Source: Ruminococcus sp. (lineage in GTDB: Bacteria; Bacillota; Clostridia; Oscillospirales; Acutalibacteraceae). Taken from it: DNA of 41,838 nt. The stretch spans positions 1 to 41,838 of the forward strand of contig JAFRBX010000023.1 in NCBI GenBank assembly GCA_017404665.1, given 5' to 3'. The notes under the pieces are model-generated. The model saw only the letters and a program-made list of their open reading frames with translations. It had not been told where the DNA came from and searched no databases. The translations under genes and the position numbers were made by a program. Shown one piece after another: positions 25,601 through 31,112 of this stretch (its first letter is position 1; every line of letters begins with the position of its first letter).

Positions 25601-26191
25601 ATCTATACCGTCAGAGTCATCAACAATGAGGGCAACCGCTTTTACAGCGGCTTCGATCCCGAAAGCTTCACCGTGACGGTGAAAGCCGGCGAGCCGATCA
25701 ATCAGAACGGCGAGTTCGTGTACTACGACCAGGGGGATTATACCTATCCCTACGGTGACGACACCATCGCTTACTCCGGCTGCGGACCCACCTGCTTTGC
25801 GATGGTCGCCTCTACCCTCACGGGCAGGACGATTACGCCGGTCGACGCGGTGACATGGTGCGGCAACAGCTATTATGTCGATAACGTCGGCACTCGCTGG
25901 GATTATTTTGCGGCGGCTTCCAAGCGCTTCGGTGTCACCATGGAGAAGCAGCTCGACAAAACACAGACCGACGCGGTCGTCACGGCACTCAGGCAGGGCA
26001 AGTATGTCATCAGCGCCCAAAGCGCGGGACGCTTCACCCGCAGCGGACACTTCATCGTGCTCGCGGGGCTGACATCTGACGGCAAGATCATCGTTTATGA
26101 TCCCAACGGCGGCAATCATTATGTCGGCACCGCCTTCGCGCTTTCCGAGATCACGGCGTCAGGCACCCAGTACTGGATCTTTGATAAATAA
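22649..26191 (+). CDS. Secreted 11x FN3-like repeat protein with C-terminal C39-like peptidase
   Basis: An 1180-residue secreted protein with a signal peptide of about 28 residues. From about residue 55 to 1015 there are 11 FN3-like repeats of 86-88 residues. Most share a W in [IV]SW or IKW, AEKYRVYYYG, GW-[TK] and YTYTVRC. The C-terminal 160 residues are a C39-like domain: Cys1045 in SGCGPTCFAMV, His1134 in SGHFIVLAG and Asp1151 in VYDPNGG. These are the expected catalytic residues. The repeats are of the same type as those in the neighbouring gene at 18819-20939. No anchor or dockerin is seen. ATG 22649 has AGAAGGTG upstream. The target of the peptidase is unknown. Confidence 0.85.
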   Translation: MNKKSYRVLSLLLALLTAFSVMTAASAAEIDEADMPVEAGAALDENSLSQVGVTPVITSIVSREDGVVISWEAIGTVSKYRVDRYYSDGRGWQEIAETKELSYVDTEVTSGNTYRYRLVGLNAAGSVMTSTATQSVTYSAPVHITSLEVVNGGVLVSWNIAADVSKVAVYRLNNGSWMRITTASGSSYLDKNVSSGVTYRYTIRGLNASGGFIDEHYDANGSSVRYLSTPSLRAENAAGGVRISWDKVEGAEQYRVFYRGSKGWTRLVTTSETSVLDDDVRSNYTYTYTVRCVSGDGETYTSYYDTAGKTVKYIAAPKLLSADASSDGIRITWEKSDGAAQYRVFFRNSSGGWSRLAATTGTSVLDKDVRAGSSYTYTVRCMDSAENYISSFYPDGIKGTFATAPVFSVSNGADGVDIKWNAVTGAEKYRVYYYGSKGWTKLTDTAETSIIDTDVESGKTYTYTVRCISADGKSFASGYLSGKKVKYYAAPKITALTNTVDGVQIKWDAVPGAEKYRVYYYGRNGWTRMTDTASTSYVDQIVSSGSVYTYTVRCVNEAGSAFMSYFKPGVKQQFIAAPEFELTRNDQSITVSWKAIGGAELYRVYSLSENVWKRIADVTGTSYEDTNALLGAVNTYTVRCLNADATAFTSAYRAGKSMKLVETPRISSVESTTKGVELSWQACAGAEKYRVYVRGDNGWTKIGETTENAFIHDAESGRDYTYTVRCVNADGTAFESEFDRTGKSIHYIASPKNIKVESAGNAVKISWTPSAGAEKYRVYYYGSKGWTRLTETTDSSVIDEDVKSGYTYRYTVRCISADGKSFTSDCEIPGVSYKFTAVPVLKAPDYTKNGVMVSWNSSKGAEKYRVYRYGSSGWEKIGETAETSFEDTTAESGTDCRYTVRCITADGTGFTSDCETPGVTIYYIAAPQLIAADTDAFSATIMWSKPAGAEKYRVYKKVSGTWKRLLDTTANTYTDNDVTLGSTYIYTVRVINNEGNRFYSGFDPESFTVTVKAGEPINQNGEFVYYDQGDYTYPYGDDTIAYSGCGPTCFAMVASTLTGRTITPVDAVTWCGNSYYVDNVGTRWDYFAAASKRFGVTMEKQLDKTQTDAVVTALRQGKYVISAQSAGRFTRSGHFIVLAGLTSDGKIIVYDPNGGNHYVGTAFALSEITASGTQYWIFDK

Positions 26192-26206
26192 TGTGATAAA
26201 ACAAAT

Positions 26207-26235
26207 GACCGCCGAGGCATCATGCTTCGGCGGTC
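26207..26235 (+). terminator. Possible terminator after the FN3/C39 gene
   Basis: Stem GACCGCCGA (26207-26215) with TCGGCGGTC (26227-26235). It is not followed by a T run, so it may be an ordinary hairpin or a weak terminator. Confidence 0.45.
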
Positions 26236-26295
26236 TAGTTATTAGTGGTAAGTGGTTAGTGATTAGTAGTCAGTGATCAGTAGTCAGTGATCAGT
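26236..26295. repeat. Eight-copy AGTGATC-type heptamer array (family R2b)
   Basis: A direct run AGTGGTA, AGTGGTT, AGTGATT, AGTAGTC, AGTGATC, AGTAGTC, AGTGATC, AGTACAT. It runs into the 3' end of mtnN and supplies the stop codon (26291-26293) and the last Tyr codon. Only one arm is visible. Confidence 0.8.
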
Positions 26296-26986
26296 ACATC
26301 CCGATGAATTCCTTGATCGCTTGGATCGAGCGCTCGGCGGCGATGAAGCGGAACTCCATGAAATCCACAAATTCGTTATTATTGAAGTCGTCCGAGATAC
26401 TGCGCAGGATCGCGAACGGCACCCCGTTGCGGTAGCACACGCAGCCTACGGCCGCGCCCTCCATCTCGCAGGCGAGGGCAGAGAACATGTCCGCGATGCG
26501 CTGACGGCGCTCATGCGCGGCGACGAAGGTATCGCCTGAGGCGATGCGTCCGCGGAACACGCCGATTTCGGGAATGGTTTTGCACGCGGCAAAAAGCCTG
26601 TCGGCGGTATCCTTGTCGGCGGGAATCTCAATGCGCTTTTCGTCATTGAACCATATCTCACCGGGAGGATCGCCCATCTCGGTGCCGTCCATATCGTGCT
26701 GGACGCAGTCGTCCGACACCACGATATCGCCGATATGGATGTCGCCCGAGAGCGAGCCCGCGATACCGCTGTTGATGATCACGTCGGGGCGATACAGGTC
26801 GATCATGATCTGGGTGCTCATGGCGGCGTTGACCTTGCCGATCCCGCATTCACAGCAGACGACCTCTTTGCCGCCGATTTCACCCTTATGATAGGTGATC
26901 TTTGCGACGGTTGTTTCTTCCTTGTTTTCCATCGTGTTGACAATGCCCTCGACCTCGATCGCGAGAGCGCAGATAAATCCGATCAT
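26291..26986 (-). CDS. mtnN: 5'-methylthioadenosine/S-adenosylhomocysteine nucleosidase
   Basis: A 231-residue enzyme that cleaves methylthioadenosine and S-adenosylhomocysteine to adenine and a thioribose/homocysteine ribose. It acts in methyl-cycle salvage and autoinducer-2 formation. The opening MIGFICALAIEVEGI has the catalytic Glu near position 11-13. SGIAGSL, ALACEMEGAAVG (ribose-binding Met-Glu) and the C-terminal RSISDDFNNN (catalytic Asp) follow. Length is normal. ATG has GGAGAT upstream. The last residue and stop come from a seven-base repeat array; the gene is separated from rsmE by a repeat element. Confidence 0.93.
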   Translation of the reverse strand: MIGFICALAIEVEGIVNTMENKEETTVAKITYHKGEIGGKEVVCCECGIGKVNAAMSTQIMIDLYRPDVIINSGIAGSLSGDIHIGDIVVSDDCVQHDMDGTEMGDPPGEIWFNDEKRIEIPADKDTADRLFAACKTIPEIGVFRGRIASGDTFVAAHERRQRIADMFSALACEMEGAAVGCVCYRNGVPFAILRSISDDFNNNEFVDFMEFRFIAAERSIQAIKEFIGMY

Positions 26987-27000
26987 TGTAATCTCCTTTC

Positions 27001-27134
27001 AGAGAACAGATAATAGAGAATAGATAACAGTGAATGTTTCTCGCTGCGCTCGATCAATGATACTATTTAGGAATCAAAAACGCGAAGCGTTTCCCACAAC
27101 TGTTATCTGATATCTGTTATCTGTTATCTAAGTA
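27001..27134. repeat. Intergenic element with heptamer arms (family R2a), inverted relative of 4474-4607
   Basis: The left arm is a run AGAGAAC, AGATAAT, AGAGAAT, AGATAAC, AGTGAAT. The right arm is CTGTTAT, CTGATAT, CTGTTAT, CTGTTAT, CTAAG. The inner block CTCGCTG-GCTCGATCAA is the reverse complement of the core of the element at 4474-4607. Another block, GTTTCCCACAACTGTT, resembles CTTTCCCATAACTGTT near 35691. It fills the mtnN-rsmE gap, and no gene is contained. Confidence 0.8.
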
Positions 27135-27140
27135 TTAATC

Positions 27141-27881
27141 TCATTCTAAGTTTCCCGTCAGCAGCATCACTGCGCACAGCGCCGCGATCGGGGCTGTCTG
27201 GGCGCGCAGGATGCGCCTGCCCAGTGTGGCGACCTGTACGCCGTGATCCTGCAGGAAGTCGATCTCCTCCTGCTCAAAGCCGCCCTCCGCGCCGGTGATC
27301 AGGGCTACGGCTTTCGGCTTGCCGCCGATGAGCTCGGTGAGCTTTCTGCCGCCGCATTCGTAAAAGACGACGGATGTGTCCGCGTCCGCAGCAGCCTTCG
27401 GGATGTCGCGCAGGCTGATGCAGGGGTTCACACGCGGGATGACGCCGCGCCGCGACTGGGAGGCGGCGTTGTCGGCGATCTTCTGCCAGCGGGCGAACTT
27501 TTTTTGCATGCTTTTTTCATCGGGACGAGAGATGCACCGCGCGCTGAGAAAGGGCGTGATCTCATACGCGCCCAGCTCGACTGCCTTTTGCACCACGTCG
27601 TCGATCTTGTCGCCTTTCATCAAAGCGATGTACAGGCTGACGCGCACGTCCGGCTCCTGCTCACACTCGATCGAGCGCATGATCCGCACTGCGACCTCGG
27701 TAGGCGCGCCGTTTCCGGTGATACCGGTGATCTCACACTCATGCCGCCGTCCGTCGGGGGTGCAGAGGGTCAGCTCTTCGCCGATCTTCATCCGCAGCGA
27801 ACGGGCGATATGCGACGCGTCCTCGCCCGTGATCGTATAGTATTCGGTTGTGATCGTGCCGTTTGCGAAAAACCAAGCCAT
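27141..27881 (-). CDS. rsmE: 16S rRNA (uracil1498-N3)-methyltransferase RsmE
   Basis: A 246-residue SPOUT-fold methyltransferase that makes m3U1498 in 16S rRNA. The N-terminal PUA-like domain contains EDASHIARSLRMKIGEEL. The C-terminal trefoil-knot domain contains LITGAEGGFEQEEID and then LGRRILRAQTA, the AdoMet-binding signature. The start is ATG 27881 (MAWFFANGTI) with GGAGGA upstream. The longer reading to 27914 adds 11 residues over the ribosome site and is not used. It is divergent from pncC, with a shared 126-base promoter region. Confidence 0.93.
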   Translation of the reverse strand: MAWFFANGTITTEYYTITGEDASHIARSLRMKIGEELTLCTPDGRRHECEITGITGNGAPTEVAVRIMRSIECEQEPDVRVSLYIALMKGDKIDDVVQKAVELGAYEITPFLSARCISRPDEKSMQKKFARWQKIADNAASQSRRGVIPRVNPCISLRDIPKAAADADTSVVFYECGGRKLTELIGGKPKAVALITGAEGGFEQEEIDFLQDHGVQVATLGRRILRAQTAPIAALCAVMLLTGNLE

Positions 27882-27927
27882 GCTTTTCCTCCATTTGTAA
27901 ACAAATTCTAACAAATTTTAGGATGAA

Positions 27928-27956
27928 TTGCAATAGGGAAGAGAAGGGATTATAAT
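27928..27956 (+). promoter_or_regulatory. Candidate promoter of pncC
   Basis: TTGCAA (27928-27933), 17-base spacer, TATAAT (27951-27956), about 45 bases before the start at 28008. Confidence 0.6.
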
Positions 27957-28007
27957 AGTACGTGTAATGAAACGACATGATGACAGCGATTTTATACGGA
28001 GGTAACT

Positions 28008-28541
28008 ATGAAAACATCTGAACTTTTGGAGCGTTTCGCTCAGGAAAATATCAATATGGAAGATCTGCCCCGACTGCTTGTGGACGCTTTGAGCAAGAAA
28101 AAGAAGCGTATCGCCACCGCCGAGAGCTGTACCGGCGGCATGGTATCCGCGGCGATCACCTCGGTCTCCGGCGCCTCCGGGGTATTCGACTGCGGCGTAT
28201 GCTCCTATGCGAATTTTATCAAGCATAAGGTGATCGGCGTGCGGGAAGAAACGCTCGGTACCTACGGCGCGGTATCGGACCGCACCGCCGCCGAGATGGC
28301 GCGCGGCGTGAGACTGCTGTCCGGTGCGGATATCGGCGTATCCACCACCGGCATCGCGGGGCCCTTAGGCGGCACGCAATACAAACCCGTGGGGCTCGTC
28401 TACATCGGCGTCAGCACCGAAATGGGATTGAAGACCGAAAAAATGCTCCTCGGTGAGAACAGCGCTGACCGCGAGCAGATCAGAAGACTCGCCGTTGCCG
28501 CCGCGCTGTACTTCGCGCTCAAGGAAACAGAGAAGCTGTGA
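28008..28541 (+). CDS. pncC: CinA C-terminal domain protein (nicotinamide-nucleotide amidohydrolase)
   Basis: A 177-residue stand-alone CinA C-terminal (PncC-type) domain. The family deamidates nicotinamide mononucleotide to nicotinate mononucleotide in NAD salvage. Motifs are TAESCTGGMVSAAIT, YANFIKHKVIGV and VSTTGIAGPLGGT followed by KPVGLVYIGV. The first 20 residues (ELLERFAQENINMED) are an N-terminal addition compared with the shortest members. The larger N-terminal CinA domain is absent. The ribosome site is CGGAGGT. It is monocistronic, closed by a hairpin terminator at 28553. Confidence 0.9.
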   Translation: MKTSELLERFAQENINMEDLPRLLVDALSKKKKRIATAESCTGGMVSAAITSVSGASGVFDCGVCSYANFIKHKVIGVREETLGTYGAVSDRTAAEMARGVRLLSGADIGVSTTGIAGPLGGTQYKPVGLVYIGVSTEMGLKTEKMLLGENSADREQIRRLAVAAALYFALKETEKL

Positions 28542-28552
28542 TACGCCAATAA

Positions 28553-28592
28553 CCGCCCGACTGTCCGCACAATAGCCGGGCGGCTGTTCTTT
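28553..28592 (+). terminator. Terminator after pncC
   Basis: Stem CCGCCCG (28553-28559) with CGGGCGG (28577-28583), followed by a T-rich tail (CTGTTCTTTT). Confidence 0.7.
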
Positions 28593-28673
28593 TGACCTTG
28601 TTATCTTGAAGCTGCTTTTATCGGCTTTTTCGGCGATTCTCAAATATTGAGAGCGTTTTCAGCGCATGCGGCG

Positions 28674-28718
28674 TTTACTTTTTCGGCGGTTGATGTATAA
28701 TTGTGACAGTAACCACAA
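28674..28718 (+). promoter_or_regulatory. Promoter of the HTH membrane regulator gene, with candidate operator
   Basis: TTTACT (28674-28679), 16-base spacer, TATAAT (28696-28701). An inverted repeat TTGTG (28701-28705) and CACAA (28714-28718) lies across the likely transcription start, a plausible autoregulation site. Confidence 0.55.
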
Positions 28719-28730
28719 AGGAGAATCGCT

Positions 28731-29687
28731 ATGCACATCTTATGCGAAAATATCCGCACTTTACGAAAGGAGCGCGGCATGACCCAAAAGGAGCTCTCGG
28801 AAAAGCTCGGCATCTCCGACAAGACCGTTTCGCGCTGGGAGAGCGGCGTGCAGCTGCCCGAGGCTTCACTGATCCCCGCGCTTGCCGAGGTGCTGAACGT
28901 CAGTATCGACACGCTGTATGGGATCGGAGCTCCCGCCGCCGATGAAGCCAAAGCCGCCGGAACGGATGAGAAGAAAAACATCATCAGCTTCAAGATATGG
29001 ATGGTTGCGGGCACGCTGTTCAGCCTACTCGGATCACTGTTGTACCGCTATTTCGGCAGTACCGTTTTTCTCAGCCCGAACATCATCGATGTTGATTATT
29101 ACAACACTGCCAAGGGCGCTACAGCGGATATCTTCGCCTTTGTCGGGATCGTCGCGATCTTCGCGGGGATATTCGCGGTCGTCATCACCAAGGTACGGTT
29201 CGCGATGCTCTATAAGCCACAGATGCCCGATTCCGTATTCGCCGAGAATGTGCGCTATACCGGCGCGGCAATTGTCGTCTACTCGATCATCTTCATGAAA
29301 ACCGCCCCCGAGATCCTTTCGTTCGGTTACGTTGTCCCGCGTGAGGTGTATGGTTATATCCTAGTCGCCGCGCTTTCAGGAGTATTATTATGGTATCGAT
29401 ATCAGCTGAAAAAGCGGGGGATCCCCTCAACAAAACCGACGACAGTGACCGCTCTCGCGATCGGCGGCGTCGGTGTGATCGCAGCGATCGCGGCGCTGAT
29501 TTGGCGGGACGCTCTGACTTTCGCCGTCGCGATGGGTGATGAGGTCAGCTACTATTCTTGGGGGTCGAATACCTCTGTGGGCGTCACTATCGACGCGATC
29601 CTGCTGACAGTATCCGACTGGCTGATCCTCGCGATGCCGATCCTGCTGTACATCGATCTGATGATCCGACTGAGAAAAATCCGATAA
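28731..29687 (+). CDS. Membrane-anchored XRE-family regulator (HTH plus TM domain)
   Basis: A 318-residue protein. Residues 1-65 are an HTH_3/XRE DNA-binding domain: IRTLRKERGMTQKELSEKLG, then ISDKTVSRWESG and PEASLIPALAEVLNVS. A linker of about 25 residues leads to a membrane domain (about 90-318) with six or so hydrophobic helices. Proteins of this make-up are thought to sense membrane or extracellular signals directly. ATG 28731 has AAAGGAGAAT upstream. It converges on a second protein of the same architecture (29735-30592), with a shared bidirectional terminator. The signal and target are unknown. Confidence 0.82.
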   Translation: MHILCENIRTLRKERGMTQKELSEKLGISDKTVSRWESGVQLPEASLIPALAEVLNVSIDTLYGIGAPAADEAKAAGTDEKKNIISFKIWMVAGTLFSLLGSLLYRYFGSTVFLSPNIIDVDYYNTAKGATADIFAFVGIVAIFAGIFAVVITKVRFAMLYKPQMPDSVFAENVRYTGAAIVVYSIIFMKTAPEILSFGYVVPREVYGYILVAALSGVLLWYRYQLKKRGIPSTKPTTVTALAIGGVGVIAAIAALIWRDALTFAVAMGDEVSYYSWGSNTSVGVTIDAILLTVSDWLILAMPILLYIDLMIRLRKIR

Positions 29688-29691
29688 AGCA

Positions 29692-29721
29692 AAGGAGCAC
29701 GGCGTAAAAGTCGTGCTCCTT
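29692..29721. terminator. Bidirectional terminator between the two HTH-TM genes
   Basis: Stem AAGGAGCACG (29692-29701) with CGTGCTCCTT (29712-29721). The flanks are weakly T/A-rich. Confidence 0.7.
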
Positions 29722-29734
29722 CTGTATACGGGAG

Positions 29735-30592
29735 TTATTGCTTTGTCAGCCGCCTTTTTCGGTACAGTACGGCGGTCATATATACGAACAGCGTGGGGAT
29801 CAGCAGTACGGCGAACATCTTGAGCGATGAGGTCATCATGAACTTTGTCAGCTGTGCTGTGCCGACTGCGCCGATCAGATTCCACGTATATGCCGATAAG
29901 AACAAAACGGTTTCCAACCCCGCGATCACATATATCGGGATAGGGCTGTGAGCTTTTTTCGAGAGAAAGAATATCAGTACCAGTATGATGAACGCAATAT
30001 CCATTGTTAAATAAATCGTCAACCCGATACCGGTGTTCTCGTTATTCAAATGATTCTGCCAATTAATGAAATAAAGCGCCAGTTCGTTGAGCATATCTAC
30101 GCCCACGATCATTGCGGCGATCAGTGCCGCGACACGGGGCGTCACGGTATCACGAACGGATTTTATCGCTCCGTAAAGCAGCGTTCCCGTGATCACTGTC
30201 AATACAGCTATCGTAAGATAATACGTCGTTGTCTCCCATTCCGTCAAAAAGCGATGCTCTATCAGCATAAAGCCGGTTTGCCACAACAGCTGTAGCAGAT
30301 TCGTGGTGAACGCAGCGGCAAACAGGGCAGTTTGCACCCGTTTGTGTACGGGATATTCGAGCACGGGATTCACCTCGGGATAGGTGTGCATATCGTCGTT
30401 GTTCAGCAACTTGTCCAATGAGGTATCAAGTGATGCGGCAAGCCGCTTCGCCGTCAGCAGGTCGGGATAGCGTGAGCCGTTCTCCCAACGCGACACCGCC
30501 TGTCGGGTCACGTACAGTTTATCTGCGAGCGTCTGCTGGGTGATACCCATTCTTTCTCTTGCTTTTCTGATGTTCTCTCCGAACTCAGCCAT
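29735..30592 (-). CDS. Second membrane-anchored XRE-family regulator
   Basis: A 285-residue protein. Residues 5-65 are an XRE domain (NIRKARERMGITQQTLADKL, VTRQAVSRWENGS, PDLLTAKRLAASLDTSLDKL). After a linker, six or so hydrophobic segments cover the remaining 200 residues. A positively charged tail (YRKRRLTKQ) closes the protein. It is the same architecture as the convergent gene at 28731-29687 but not a close copy, so an old duplication or parallel recruitment is likely. The start is ATG 30592 with AAAGGACG upstream; the longer reading to 30667 lacks a good site. The type I TA-like locus is on its promoter side. Confidence 0.8.
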   Translation of the reverse strand: MAEFGENIRKARERMGITQQTLADKLYVTRQAVSRWENGSRYPDLLTAKRLAASLDTSLDKLLNNDDMHTYPEVNPVLEYPVHKRVQTALFAAAFTTNLLQLLWQTGFMLIEHRFLTEWETTTYYLTIAVLTVITGTLLYGAIKSVRDTVTPRVAALIAAMIVGVDMLNELALYFINWQNHLNNENTGIGLTIYLTMDIAFIILVLIFFLSKKAHSPIPIYVIAGLETVLFLSAYTWNLIGAVGTAQLTKFMMTSSLKMFAVLLIPTLFVYMTAVLYRKRRLTKQ

Positions 30593-30675
30593 GACTATCG
30601 TCCTTTCGTTTTGGATTGACTTCATGATATCACAGGGTTTTTGCAAAAGGAAAGCACCACCAGTCAAAAGTCATG

Positions 30676-30704
30676 TTGACAGAGCGGTGCGTTCAGGTTA
30701 TAAG
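30676..30704 (+). promoter_or_regulatory. Upstream candidate promoter of the small-peptide locus
   Basis: TTGACA (30676-30681), 17-base spacer, TATAAG (30699-30704). It lies about 80 bases upstream of the nearer promoter at 30757. Confidence 0.4.
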
Positions 30705-30756
30705 CTGTTTTTGCGGTTAATGTTTTGCAATCTTTGTTACGACATTGTATGAATTC

Positions 30757-30785
30757 TTTACATTCGCACGTTTATTTGATATGAT
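30757..30785 (+). promoter_or_regulatory. Promoter of the 33-residue peptide mRNA
   Basis: TTTACA (30757-30762), 17-base spacer, TATGAT (30780-30785). Start of transcription is expected near 30792, giving a leader of about 87 bases. Confidence 0.6.
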
Positions 30786-30815
30786 GTGTCTGCAAGGAAC
30801 TGTCCATAAACGGTA

Positions 30816-30875
30816 GGCGGTCATCCCTCTTTTTCGGAGGGCATTGTCCCTCCAATACATTGTAGGGGAGGGATC
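30816..30875 (+). promoter_or_regulatory. Alternating-hairpin leader controlling the ribosome site of the small peptide
   Basis: Four complementary segments occur in order: CCCTC (30825-30829), GGAGGG (30836-30841), TCCCTCC (30847-30853) and GGAGGGA (30867-30873). Segment 4 is the ribosome site, six bases before ATG. Pairing 3 with 4 hides it; pairing 2 with 3 frees it; pairing 1 with 2 would favour 3 with 4. GGCGGT (30816-30821) can also pair with ACCGCC at the mRNA 3' end (30980-30985). Confidence 0.6.
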
Positions 30876-30878
30876 GTT

Positions 30879-30980
30879 ATGCAGTACGTTACATACAGCG
30901 ACCTATGGGCGCTCGGTATGCTAATCGTCGGTATCATTACTCTCGTTTTCACGATTCTAATGTTTACGCATAAAAAATAA
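30879..30980 (+). CDS. Putative holin-like type I toxin peptide (33 residues)
   Basis: A 33-residue peptide starting MQYVTYSDLWALGMLIVG and ending in a lysine-rich tail (THKK). One hydrophobic helix covers about residues 10-29. This is the pattern of the small holin-like toxins (Hol_Tox-type) of Firmicutes: a short polar start with Y-V-T-Y, one membrane helix and a basic tail. They are usually the toxin of a type I system silenced by an antisense RNA. A strong ribosome site GGGGAGGGA is six bases upstream. A convergent promoter and terminator downstream supply a candidate antisense RNA. If expressed freely it would insert in the membrane; toxicity is inferred. Confidence 0.75.
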   Translation: MQYVTYSDLWALGMLIVGIITLVFTILMFTHKK

Positions 30981-31053
30981 CCGCCCATCTGCTCAAAGGC
31001 GGCTATTTTCTAAATAACACCTTGGGCTGACCGTCTGTCGGGCAGCTCCTTGT
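30970..31053 (-). ncRNA. Candidate antisense RNA antitoxin overlapping the toxin mRNA 3' end
   Basis: The minus-strand promoter TTGACA (31087-31082), 16-base spacer, TATAAT (31065-31060) predicts a start near 31053. The RNA of about 84 bases has a 5' stem-loop (GCTG-CCG with CGG-CAGC, about 31046-31026). A terminator stem ATAGCCGCC with GGCGGTTAT then precedes six U. It is complementary to the last bases of the toxin ORF and to the toxin terminator region (about 30970-31010 overlap). This is the 3'-overlap layout of TxpA/RatA-type systems. Confidence 0.65.
30977..31010. terminator. Shared terminator hairpin of the toxin mRNA and antisense RNA
   Basis: ATAACCGCC (30977-30985) with GGCGGCTAT (30998-31006). 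Followed by TTTT on the plus strand and TTTTTT on the minus strand, so it can terminate both converging transcripts. The stem is better (one G-U pair, no mismatch) for the minus-strand RNA. Confidence 0.75.
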
Positions 31054-31059
31054 ATCTTT

Positions 31060-31087
31060 ATTATAGCATAACAATTGGTCTTGTCAA
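31060..31087 (-). promoter_or_regulatory. Consensus promoter of the antisense RNA
   Basis: On the minus strand, a perfect TTGACA (31087-31082), 16-base spacer, perfect TATAAT (31065-31060). It is stronger than the toxin promoter, as is usual for type I antitoxin RNAs. No ORF begins behind it before the terminator. Confidence 0.75.
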
Positions 31088-31112
31088 GTAGTCTGTCATT
31101 AGTGACAGGCTT

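Noticed and set aside
26236-26295. CRISPR-like array
   Set aside because: The units are seven bases in direct succession, without spacers; no cas genes are present. The FN3 DNA repeats were also considered and are coding domains.
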